Source of the DNA: JAPWJZ01 sp964575605
GTDB lineage: Bacteria > Pseudomonadota > Alphaproteobacteria > Micavibrionales > UBA2020
NCBI GenBank assembly: GCA_964575605.1
Contig: CAZNRN010000009.1
Coordinates: forward strand, 60,153 to 124,152
Direction: 5' to 3'
Length of the DNA: 64,000 bases
Positions 17,097-23,621 of the stretch are shown piece after piece. The number at the start of each line of letters is the position of its first letter. Position 1 is the first letter of the stretch. The position numbers and the translations under genes were made by a program. Below the pieces are notes generated by a model. It was not told where the DNA came from and did no database searches. It saw only the letters and a list, made by a program, of their open reading frames with translations.

Positions 17097-17993
17097 TTAT
17101 GCCGCCACCGCCCTTTCTTTCTGCAAACTTTGCAGGAAGTCGGCTGCCCGTTGTGCGTGGGCTGCCGCGCTGAATATGGCGCGTTTATCTTCCTGCAAGG
17201 CCTTCAACCAATGCGTCAAATATGCCGCATGGTCTTCCCTGATTTCCGGCGTAATGCCGAGGTCTGCCGACAGGAAGGCCGCACCAAGTTCCGCTACCAG
17301 TTCCTCCCTTGCGTAGCCATTATCGCCAAAGCGTTTGGCGTTAAAGCTGCGGTCTAGGCGGCTCTTGTGGCTCGTCCAGTGGGTCAGTTCATGCAAAATC
17401 GTTGCATAGTAACTTTCCCTGTCCTTGAAAGCCTCGAAGGGCGGCATTTGCACAAGGTCTTTCGCGGGTGAGTAATAGGCGCTGTTCCCGCCGTGCTGAA
17501 TGGTTACGCTTGTATTGACGATAAACCTTTCGGCATAGTCAAGGCGTTCAGCCAAAGGCAGCGGGTTTTCAGGCCTGCCGTAGTAGTGCGCTGGCAACCC
17601 CTCGATTTGCTCCACATTAAAAACACTGTAGCCCTTCATAAAGGGAATCTGCTTCTCGATTTCCTCGCCGCTTTCGCCTGTTTCGGTGCGGGTTATCTTG
17701 TTGGCATAGACCACAAGAGAACCTTGTTGCCCCTTGCGAACATGCGCGCCCAATTCCTGCGCCTGTTTAAACGTCATCCAGATAGGCGCTGAATAACCCT
17801 TGTCCAAGGCTTCGCCCCACAGCATCAGGATATTGATACCCTGATACGGCGTGCCGTTGTGCCGCAGGGGGCGGGTGATTTTTCCCGCCGTATGCCCTGC
17901 GTTCCAAGGCTTCATCCAGCTGCGGACTCCCTTTTCCAAGTCTGCAACAATGCGCTCTGTAACTCGTGTGTAAACGTCTTTGCGGTCGTTCAT
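17097..17993 (-). CDS. ardC: ArdC-type antirestriction protein
   Basis: The N-terminal ArdC_N domain (about 1-125, with WMKPWNAG and YQGINILMLW) binds single-stranded DNA in this family. The C-terminal zincin-like domain has HELTHWTSH (201-209) and a downstream ELVAELGAAFL providing the likely third ligand. ArdC proteins protect incoming transferred DNA from host restriction. The length of 298 residues is normal. The start overlaps the stop of a 41-aa leader gene (ATGA), which itself follows a 75-aa gene, giving a three-gene operon. It fits the mobilization genes of the same element and is notable beside an element-borne restriction system. Confidence 0.9.
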   Translation of the reverse strand: MNDRKDVYTRVTERIVADLEKGVRSWMKPWNAGHTAGKITRPLRHNGTPYQGINILMLWGEALDKGYSAPIWMTFKQAQELGAHVRKGQQGSLVVYANKITRTETGESGEEIEKQIPFMKGYSVFNVEQIEGLPAHYYGRPENPLPLAERLDYAERFIVNTSVTIQHGGNSAYYSPAKDLVQMPPFEAFKDRESYYATILHELTHWTSHKSRLDRSFNAKRFGDNGYAREELVAELGAAFLSADLGITPEIREDHAAYLTHWLKALQEDKRAIFSAAAHAQRAADFLQSLQKERAVAA

Positions 17994-18115
17994 GTCATTT
18001 GCTCCTTATCGAAAGTTTTAATCAGCCAAGTGTTGAAATCGGCGGCGTTGTAGTTGAAGTCGTCGCCAATCTTCCGCTTCCAAAACTCGGGGTTCTTTAA
18101 AGGTTGTTCTTGCAT
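17990..18115 (-). CDS. Small 41-aa protein translationally coupled to ardC
   Basis: This short frame encodes a peptide starting MQEQPLKNPEFWKRKIGDDF and ending FDKEQMT. A purine-rich ribosome site (GGGGGAAG) lies just before the ATG, the gene follows the 75-aa gene after 10 nt, and its stop overlaps the ardC start (ATGA). That arrangement argues for a real coupled gene. The peptide is polar and aromatic-rich (W, F, Y) and not recognised. It could modulate ArdC or simply couple translation. Confidence 0.6.
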   Translation of the reverse strand: MQEQPLKNPEFWKRKIGDDFNYNAADFNTWLIKTFDKEQMT

Positions 18116-18125
18116 GGCTTCCCCC

Positions 18126-18353
18126 TCACGCTGCGCGTTGTTCTGCGGAAAGCATCACATCAACAAAGTTCGCTGCTCCCCCTGCTTGCGCGATAAGGGA
18201 AGCGGCAAAGGCATCGTTTATAAGAGGCTTTGCGGTTGCGGGGCTGGTCACTTTCAGGCTGGTAAATTCCTCCCCCTCGATGCGGGAAAGAAACTTGTTC
18301 GGCTCTGCGCTGATTTCGATGGGTAGGCCATTCCATTTCATTTGTGTTTTCAT
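18126..18353 (-). CDS. Unknown 75-aa protein, first gene of the ardC operon
   Basis: The chosen start is the ATG at 18353, preceded by AAGGAAG 7 nt upstream; longer frames read into the structured repeat upstream and are Arg/Ala-rich artefacts. The protein begins MKTQMKWNGLPIEIS and is soluble and mixed alpha/beta. It is not recognised. Ten nt separate it from the 41-aa gene before ardC. Its promoter must lie in or before the stem-loop-rich stretch 18354-19031. Confidence 0.6.
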   Translation of the reverse strand: MKTQMKWNGLPIEISAEPNKFLSRIEGEEFTSLKVTSPATAKPLINDAFAASLIAQAGGAANFVDVMLSAEQRAA

Positions 18354-19031
18354 TTTCTGCTTCCTTCTTGGATTTACGGGTTTCGCATGAAACCCGAACG
18401 CCAAGCGGCGAGCGCGAGCGGGGTGTGCGGCGCAAGGGCGGCGCAGGCCGAGGGGTATCACCCATGCTGCACAAGCACTTGCGCGGAAGCATGGGGATAC
18501 GGCCTGCGCCGTTCATCGAAGACCCTTGCGCCGTGAGGGGTTAAGACCCCTAAACTTGATTTTTATTTCTGATGACTGCGAAAGCGATTGAAACCCGCAT
18601 GGGCGAAGACTCCGAAAGGAGGCTTCGTGAGCCTGCGAATAAAGCGCGGTGCGCTGCTTGCAGCGCATTTGCCATGGCCTGCGCTTGTCTGTTTTCTAAA
18701 GCGTGTCAGTCACCTTCGGTCTAATCAATCCGCTGGTTCTGGCTTATCGTCCTGCATCTGCCCATGAAACTGTTTGTTCCCCTTACGCTGCAACTGTTCA
18801 TCGCTCCTAAAATGCGTCAAAGGGTGCTGTTCTACGCAGTTTCTAACTCCTGCCTTATCTGGCCGCTACTCGTCTTTCTTATTCTGCATCCTGGCATCGG
18901 TTCGTCTTTGGCGACCGCAAGCCCTGAAGGGCTTCTCCACTACGTTCCATCAAGTGCGGTCATCCGAACGCGCTGACCTGTCTGCCTCATGAAAGCCGCG
19001 ATGGTCGCGGCCATCAAGACAGGAGCGAAAC
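18354..19031. other. 678-bp non-coding stretch with a cluster of strong stem-loops
   Basis: No credible gene was found; short frames here lack ribosome sites. The stretch contains a 106-nt rod-like inverted repeat (18428-18533), an AGGGGT/ACCCCT hairpin (18536-18551), a ten-bp hairpin with a GAAA loop (18604-18627), GCGCTG/CAGCGC (18651-18666), and a nested hairpin just before the gene at 19032 (CCGCGA/TCGCGG inside CTGTCT/AGACAG, about 18978-19022). It lies between the leftward ardC operon and rightward genes, so promoters in both directions are expected. A replication or conversion origin, or a structured RNA, is possible. Confidence 0.5.
18428..18533. repeat. 106-nt rod-like inverted repeat
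   Basis: Three nested stems were read directly. The outer stem is CGGCGCAAGGG (18428-18438) with CCCTTGCGCCG (18523-18533), 11 perfect pairs. The middle stem is CGGCGCAGGCCG (18439-18450) with CGGCCTGCGCCG (18500-18511), 12 perfect pairs. The inner stems are GTATC with GATAC and CCCATGCT (18461-18468) with AGCATGGG (18488-18495). The left arms of the outer and middle stems are contiguous, whereas the right arms are separated by 11 nt. The loop is about 19 nt. No transcript boundary is visible. Confidence 0.85.
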
Positions 19032-19232
19032 ATGACGTATATCATCACGACGCCGGAACTCGACCACTTGAGCGAAGCGGAGCTGCACCAGAAGTTTCAC
19101 GCGATACTGAACGATCTCGCCCGCCGCAATATGGCGGCGGCGGATTGCCCGCTGGCGACGGTGACACTCGAAAACATCCGGCGCGCAATGCAGCGCAAAC
19201 GGGCTTTAAAGCCTCGCGGGCCGCGTTTCTAA
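19032..19232 (+). CDS. Unknown 66-aa protein
   Basis: The small protein starts MTYIITTPELDHLSEAEL, with AGGAGCGAAAC just before the ATG, and ends with a basic helix (RRAMQRKRALKPRGPRF). It looks like a compact helical protein, possibly nucleic-acid binding because of the tail, but no family is recognised. A nested hairpin lies in its leader and a strong terminator lies 11 nt after its stop, so it is probably a single-gene transcript. A competing frame at 18989 lacks a ribosome site and is rejected. Confidence 0.6.
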   Translation: MTYIITTPELDHLSEAELHQKFHAILNDLARRNMAAADCPLATVTLENIRRAMQRKRALKPRGPRF

Positions 19233-19243
19233 CGCAGGCTCAC

Positions 19244-19276
19244 GGCGAAAGGTGCTAAATCGCACCTTTCGCCTTT
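19244..19276 (+). terminator. Intrinsic terminator after the 66-aa gene
   Basis: A 12-bp perfect stem GGCGAAAGGTGC (19244-19255) with GCACCTTTCGCC (19262-19273), a 6-nt loop and a short T-rich tail (TTTGTCTCG) follow the stop at 19232. Confidence 0.8.
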
Positions 19277-19348
19277 GTCTCGCTTATTTCCCGAAAAGAA
19301 ACTATCATCAGGAATCAAGGGTAAGGTTAAGAACGTGACGAGGCATCC

Positions 19349-19684
19349 ATGCAATCCGTTAAAATTCCTTTGGCCGAGTTTATCAAGGCTGCCGCCGTAG
19401 CAAAAATGAAGCGTGCGCCCAAGGGGGCGAGGGGGCAAATTGAAAGGCGCACGATCCTTGAGTTTCACCCTAATTTCCTTGTCGTTGACGCTCCCTTTCA
19501 AAGCCAAGTCATTCAGGTCAAATGCGGCTTTCGAGAAACCTTCATCATTAACGGCCTCCAGCTATCCGTTACGCTTCAGAAACTCCCCAAGGCCGAATTT
19601 ATTGATCTATGCGTGGACAAAAAATCCAATACGCTCCTTATCATGTGCGAGGGTTTGAAAATCACCCTCAAGGGTGGGGTGTAA
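19349..19684 (+). CDS. Unknown 111-aa protein
   Basis: This soluble protein is not recognised. It has a basic stretch at about residues 18-32 (AKMKRAPKGARGQIERR) and a strand-rich second half (FLVVDAPFQSQVIQVKCGF, FIDLCVDKKSNTLLIMC). A purine-rich site (GACGAGG) precedes the ATG. It follows a terminator and precedes the SOS promoter region, so it is probably transcribed alone from the short gap at 19277-19348. Confidence 0.55.
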   Translation: MQSVKIPLAEFIKAAAVAKMKRAPKGARGQIERRTILEFHPNFLVVDAPFQSQVIQVKCGFRETFIINGLQLSVTLQKLPKAEFIDLCVDKKSNTLLIMCEGLKITLKGGV

Positions 19685-19692
19685 CGCTGTCC

Positions 19693-19701
19693 TGTGGATA
19701 A
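19693..19701 (-). promoter_or_regulatory. Single consensus DnaA box
   Basis: The reverse strand reads TTATCCACA, the exact DnaA-box consensus. A poorer look-alike (TTGTGGACA) follows on the plus strand. A lone box is weak evidence; no AT-rich unwinding region with more boxes is obvious, so an origin is not claimed. Confidence 0.3.
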
Positions 19702-19728
19702 CCTTGTGGACACGCGCTAACATGGCAC

Positions 19729-19787
19729 TTGATTTCAAATCTAAGCCTTTGTATTATATATGTTTGCTATTTGTTCCTTGTCTGTTC
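19729..19787 (+). promoter_or_regulatory. SOS promoter with LexA operator before the umuDC operon
   Basis: A -35-like TTGATT (19729-19734), a 17-nt spacer and a -10-like TATTAT (19752-19757) are followed by GTTC-N7-GTTC at 19773-19787. That is the LexA operator form known from alphaproteobacteria. The operator would lie about 10-25 nt downstream of the expected transcription start, where repressor blocks transcription. It ends 64 nt before the 60-aa gene that leads the umuDC operon. DNA damage is therefore the expected inducing signal. Confidence 0.8.
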
Positions 19788-19851
19788 ATATTTCTGCTGT
19801 TATCCTGACCTAGACTCGACCGCCCCGGTCGCCGTTTTCAGGAGAAATTTG

Positions 19852-20034
19852 ATGGCAGAAAAAGAACTGAAAAAATCCGATGTGCGCGAATTGGAAGACG
19901 CTCTGGCGGTGGCGAAAATCGCCTGCCGCCGTTTCAAAAGCAAAGTCCCTTACGCGGGCAATCTCTACGATTGCGCGGAAGATGTGATTTACGCGATTGA
20001 CCAGATGGCAAAAGAAACGCCCAATGTCGCTTAG
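19852..20034 (+). CDS. Small 60-aa protein leading the umuDC operon
   Basis: The ATG at 19852 is chosen because AGGAGAAATTTG precedes it; a longer frame reads through the promoter and is rejected. The protein (start MAEKELKKSDVRELEDALAV) is helical and charged and is not recognised. It overlaps the umuD start by 11 nt and lies behind the LexA-controlled promoter, so it should be induced with umuDC. It might regulate the polymerase or be an accessory of this mobile SOS cassette. Confidence 0.65.
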   Translation: MAEKELKKSDVRELEDALAVAKIACRRFKSKVPYAGNLYDCAEDVIYAIDQMAKETPNVA

Positions 20035-20491
20035 AACCACAACAGCATCGCGCAAGATCAGCGGCGATAAACTGGTGTTCTTCTCACCAGTTGCGCCGAT
20101 TAACGCGGTGCTGCCGTTTTATTCCTCTCTTATCTCGGCGGGGTTTCCATCCCCTGCCGACGATCACTTGCAAAACAAGCTCGACCTTAACGCGCATCTC
20201 GTCAAACACCCTGCCGCAACATTCTTCGTGCGAGTGCAGGGTGAGAGTATGCGCGACGCTAATGTGCATGATGGCGACATTCTTGTGGTCGATAAGGCAG
20301 AACTTGCCACGCATAATAAAATCGTCGTCGCCGTGCTGAACGGCGAATACGTCTGCAAGAGGCTCTACAAGAGGGGCGGCGTCCTCCGGCTGCTGCCGGA
20401 AAATCCCGCCTTCAAGCCTATCGAAATCACGGAAGATATGGATTTCGAGATTTGGGGGGTGGTCACGCATATCCTCCACCAAGCGCGGTAA
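20024..20491 (+). CDS. umuD: UmuD-like autoproteolytic subunit of polymerase V
   Basis: This S24-family LexA-like protein is cut by RecA-stimulated self-cleavage to form the active partner of UmuC. With the ATG at 20024 the protein has 155 residues, a cleavage site A39-G40 in LISAGFPSPADD, the nucleophile S75 in GESMRD and the general base K112 in EYVCKRL. The order and spacing match E. coli UmuD. An in-frame TTG at 19997 is a less likely start. The gene overlaps the upstream 60-aa gene, and its stop overlaps the umuC ATG (TAATG). Confidence 0.92.
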   Translation: MSLRTTTASRKISGDKLVFFSPVAPINAVLPFYSSLISAGFPSPADDHLQNKLDLNAHLVKHPAATFFVRVQGESMRDANVHDGDILVVDKAELATHNKIVVAVLNGEYVCKRLYKRGGVLRLLPENPAFKPIEITEDMDFEIWGVVTHILHQAR

Positions 20492-21759
20492 TGTTCGCGC
20501 TGGTCGATTGCAATAACTTCTACGCCTCCTGTGAACGGGCTTTTAATCCCAAGCTGCGTAAAAGGCCAATCGTTGTCCTGTCAAACAACGATGGCTGCGT
20601 CGTTGCGCGCAGCGCAGAAGCCAAAGCACTTGGCATTGACATGGGCGGGCCATATTTCAAGATCAAGGACATACTGACGCGGCACAATGTCGCCGTATTC
20701 TCGTCAAACTATACCCTTTACGGCGATATGTCGGGGCGCGTCATGGATACGCTGGCGCAGTTTTCGCCCGATATGGAGGTTTACTCCATAGACGAGGCGT
20801 TTTTGGGCTTGAAGGGTTTTAGTGATCTCCCCGCCATTGCGGGGAATATCAGGGCTACCGTGCGCCAATGGACGGGTATTCCCGTCAGCGTCGGTATCGC
20901 CCCCACTAAAACCCTCGCCAAACTCGCCAACCATACCGCCAAGAAGAACGCGGCATATAACGGCTCTTGCGTCCTATCTTCGCCTGCGGATTGGCTGCCT
21001 GTCCTTGCCAATTTTGAAGTCAGGAATATTTGGGGGATTGGCTCTCAATATTCCAAGATGCTGCAAGGGCGCGGCATTGATACCGCGCTGAAGTTCGCCC
21101 AGCTGCCGGACACTTGGCTGCGCAAAAATATGTCCGTGGTGGGCTTGCGCACCGCGCAGGAGTTGCGCGGCATTTCTTGTATTGAGCTTGAGCCTGAAGC
21201 CGATCCCAAGAAAGGCATTACCGTGTCGCGCAGCTTCGGCAAGCGGATTACCGCTTTTACCGAGCTGCGGGAAGCTCTTGCTTCCTATGTTTCGCGGGCA
21301 GGCGAGAAACTGCGGCGTGAAAACCTGCAAGCAAAACATATGCTGGTGTTTATGCACACAAGCCCTCATGCCACGGATAAGATAAAAGACCCCTTTTATG
21401 CGCCGCAAATGTCCTTTGCGTTGCCGCATCATACCAATTTCACTCCTGAATTGGTGCATTACGCTCTCTGGTCGCTCCGGCAAATGTTTAAGCCGGGCTA
21501 CCGCTACATGAAATGCGGGGTCATCCTGACGGATTTGGTCGAAACGGGCGCGGCTACCCTCGACCTATTCGACACAAGGGATACCGTCAGGCAATCAGAA
21601 TTGATGAAGGCTTTGGATAGGCTTAATAGAAAATGGGGACAGAGGACAGCGTTTTATGCTGCGTCAGGCGTAAAACGTGAATGGGTCGGCGTGTCCTCTC
21701 TCAAGTCACGCCATTTCACGACAGATTGGAATAGCTTGATCGAAGTACGGGCGTATTAG
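20491..21759 (+). CDS. umuC: UmuC-like Y-family translesion DNA polymerase
   Basis: This is the catalytic subunit of an error-prone polymerase that copies damaged DNA. The 422-residue protein starts MFALVDCNNFYASCER, with the metal-binding D6 region, and carries YSIDEAFLGL, the second acidic cluster. The palm, thumb and little-finger regions appear full length, and the C-terminus includes the UmuC-type tail. The ATG overlaps the umuD stop, so the two are coupled. On a mobile element it could repair transfer-related damage and raise mutation in the host. Its last 4 nt overlap the convergent gene at 21756. Confidence 0.93.
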   Translation: MFALVDCNNFYASCERAFNPKLRKRPIVVLSNNDGCVVARSAEAKALGIDMGGPYFKIKDILTRHNVAVFSSNYTLYGDMSGRVMDTLAQFSPDMEVYSIDEAFLGLKGFSDLPAIAGNIRATVRQWTGIPVSVGIAPTKTLAKLANHTAKKNAAYNGSCVLSSPADWLPVLANFEVRNIWGIGSQYSKMLQGRGIDTALKFAQLPDTWLRKNMSVVGLRTAQELRGISCIELEPEADPKKGITVSRSFGKRITAFTELREALASYVSRAGEKLRRENLQAKHMLVFMHTSPHATDKIKDPFYAPQMSFALPHHTNFTPELVHYALWSLRQMFKPGYRYMKCGVILTDLVETGAATLDLFDTRDTVRQSELMKALDRLNRKWGQRTAFYAASGVKREWVGVSSLKSRHFTTDWNSLIEVRAY

Positions 21760-22295
21760 TCTTGGGAAGTTTTCTGAGTAAGTAAATTGACAATAACGAC
21801 GGAGGGGTATTTTTCTTTATATGAATTTCCACAGAGGGTTTTGAAAGTATCATGGTTGGTGACAAACATAAAACGATGATCGGCGGGAGTTTCATTCAGC
21901 CGTTGCATATCTTTCTGGATTGATGCTTTTTGCGCCGCTCCGAAGCCGGGTTGGTAGGGATTGGTGGTTTTGATCTCCCCTACAAGGCTCAGGCCGTCCT
22001 GCGAGGTAATTTCAATGTCGATGCCAGGTGCGCCCTGCGGTTTGAGCGCGGCATCATAATTACCAAGCTTGAAGCGGCTTACGAGAAAGTTTTTCGCAAG
22101 AAGGGTGGCGACAAAACTCAGATCGTTATTCAGGTTTCCAAGTGCGTCTTTGATGGCGGTCAGATACTCGAATAAGCGTTCGGGAGATTTCCAATCATCC
22201 AGAGCGGCTTCGTTCAAAAGCTTCCTCAAGCTTTCATCCTTCACCTTGATCGAAGTACAGTATTGAGATTCCAGCGATGTGAGGTCATTTGACAT
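21756..22295 (-). CDS. Unknown protein with candidate PD-(D/E)XK nuclease fold
   Basis: This 179-residue protein has a helical N-terminus and a core GIDIEIT (D93) followed by LVGEIKTT (E107, K109). That spacing is the D...ExK signature of restriction-like nucleases. A later strand-turn (HRFMFVTNHDTFKTL) fits the same fold. No specific family is recognised. It ends 4 nt into the convergent umuC end and is 6 nt downstream of the M41-like peptidase gene, suggesting a two-gene unit. Nuclease activity is inferred from three residues only. Confidence 0.6.
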   Translation of the reverse strand: MSNDLTSLESQYCTSIKVKDESLRKLLNEAALDDWKSPERLFEYLTAIKDALGNLNNDLSFVATLLAKNFLVSRFKLGNYDAALKPQGAPGIDIEITSQDGLSLVGEIKTTNPYQPGFGAAQKASIQKDMQRLNETPADHRFMFVTNHDTFKTLCGNSYKEKYPSVVIVNLLTQKTSQD

Positions 22296-22301
22296 TATTC
22301 T

Positions 22302-22811
22302 TCAGTTGGGTTTGTGATTGGCCACAATCTTACCAAAAGTAGTGGATTCAATTTTTCTTTGGGCTATCAAGACTTGCGCAAATTTTTCCAGCAATTCTAA
22401 GTCAATAGTGTCTCGGTGGATTTCAGCAAACTGAATGAACCCCCCGACAGTCCCGAAAGGTCGGTCATCTGCAGTGCCAGCAGCCGACGCGCTAAGAAAA
22501 TTGTCAATATCGTCTCGTGCGCTATGCAATGCCGCCTTCATGAAATCATCATGCGACAGCGCATCGCCACCCGCGCCAAGAAGTAAGCCATTATCATAAA
22601 GAAAAAGCTCTGAAGCGAGTCCCCCAGCTGCGATAATCATGCTTTGAGCATGTTCATCAAATTTAGCGGTAGTGCGCCCTGAATAGTCATTTACGCCGTG
22701 TTCAAAAATTTCGGCAATCACTACTAGTGCGCCAGCGTTAAATGCGGCAAGCACATGTCCGGCTTCGTGATAACAGATATGTTCAAAAGAGTGATAAAGT
22801 ATCGTTTTCAT
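22302..22811 (-). CDS. Stand-alone FtsH/M41-like zinc peptidase domain
   Basis: The 169-residue protein carries HEAGH (15-19), the zinc site of M41 peptidases. Further on come AAGGLASELFL (61-71) and GAGGDALSHDDF (79-90), which resemble the GGRAAEE and GASNDL segments of FtsH, with D83 as possible third ligand. The AAA ATPase and membrane parts of FtsH are absent, so it is not a normal FtsH. It lies upstream of the nuclease-like gene with a 6-nt gap. The role is unknown; regulated self-cleavage or toxin-like proteolysis are options. Confidence 0.7.
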   Translation of the reverse strand: MKTILYHSFEHICYHEAGHVLAAFNAGALVVIAEIFEHGVNDYSGRTTAKFDEHAQSMIIAAGGLASELFLYDNGLLLGAGGDALSHDDFMKAALHSARDDIDNFLSASAAGTADDRPFGTVGGFIQFAEIHRDTIDLELLEKFAQVLIAQRKIESTTFGKIVANHKPN

Positions 22812-22893
22812 TTAGGTATGATGCCAAATAAGGAACTGAAATTTAAATCAAAGAAACGGCGGGGTCAGTCTAATGAGAACCAATCTTTGGAAA

Positions 22894-23364
22894 TTATTCG
22901 CAAAAATCGAATAACTGTGCTCCCATAAAAACATTGAAAGTTGCCATTTCTAATGTTTTTAAAACCAACTCACTTGAGTCTTTCGCGGCAGAGGACTTCA
23001 ACAATTGGTTGGCTGCTTGATTAAGCATCATCATAGTCAATTCATCCCCACCTGATAATTGAACCGTGCGGATAACAGCGGGCATTGTTTTCTTGGAATA
23101 TGGTGGCTTGAGCGATCCTTTTACTATTTCTCGAGTTTCATTTGGATCGAACTGAGTAAAATTTTCTTGTGGCTCATGATTAAATATAGCTTTAACCTCA
23201 TAGGTGTCTTTGATAATCCAGAGATTTAAATTAACCCAAGTATCTTGATTATATTCTTCCTTGATCTTGGCAAATACCCAAACACAGTCAAAAAGCGCAC
23301 GGTGAACGCGAGTCTGCAACTCTAATTGAGAAGGTTTTTTATTTTTTAAAAAATTAAACAGCAT
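22894..23364 (-). CDS. Unknown 156-aa protein
   Basis: This soluble protein is not recognised. It starts MLFNFLKNKKPSQLEL and has a strand-rich middle (VNLNLWIIKDTYEVKAIFNH) and a helical, Met/Ala-rich C-terminus. The gene is AT-rich compared with the chromosome. It stands alone, with 82 nt to the next leftward gene and 55 nt from the tRNA gene. No motif supports a function. Confidence 0.5.
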   Translation of the reverse strand: MLFNFLKNKKPSQLELQTRVHRALFDCVWVFAKIKEEYNQDTWVNLNLWIIKDTYEVKAIFNHEPQENFTQFDPNETREIVKGSLKPPYSKKTMPAVIRTVQLSGGDELTMMMLNQAANQLLKSSAAKDSSELVLKTLEMATFNVFMGAQLFDFCE

Positions 23365-23419
23365 TATTAATGTCTCGCAATATTCTCTTCAAATCCATTA
23401 GCAGTAGTAATCGAGCAAA

Positions 23420-23509
23420 TGGCGGACAGGGTGAGATTCGAACTCACGAAGGGCTTACACCCTTGCCGCTTTTCGAGAGCGGTGCCTTCAACCACTCGGC
23501 CACCTGTCC
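23420..23509 (-). tRNA. tRNA-Ser (anticodon CGA), complete and element-borne
   Basis: The 90-nt gene shows acceptor arms GGACAGG/CCTGTCC, a D-arm GTGGCCGAGTGG, an anticodon stem CCGCT/AGCGG around loop CTCGAAA (anticodon CGA), a long variable arm (AAGGGTG/AAGCCCTT) and the T-arm GTGAGTTCGAATCTCAC. CCA is encoded. It lies inside the island, just beyond the stop of the integrase gene, and shares its first 26 nt and its anticodon loop with the broken tRNA at the island's edge. It probably replaces the host tRNA-Ser(CGA) broken by integration. Confidence 0.95.
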
Positions 23510-23621
23510 AGCTAGAAGTCCTATGGTCGAAGAATCGAGTTAGGACAGCATGTTTCTGCCATACAGCAATGCACGGCAGGGCTTTTTATAATCGGGAAAC
23601 CCCGATTCTTCAAGTTTAATC

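Noticed and set aside
18989..19258. 89-codon frame starting MKAAMVAAIK
   Set aside because: Overlaps the better-supported 66-aa gene in another frame and runs through the terminator stem; no ribosome site.
19693..19760. Possible replication origin around the DnaA box
   Set aside because: Only one consensus box is present, and the AT-rich part is better explained as the umuDC promoter.
23419..23619. 66-codon plus-strand frame across the tRNA-Ser gene
   Set aside because: It overlaps a complete tRNA on the other strand and has no ribosome site.
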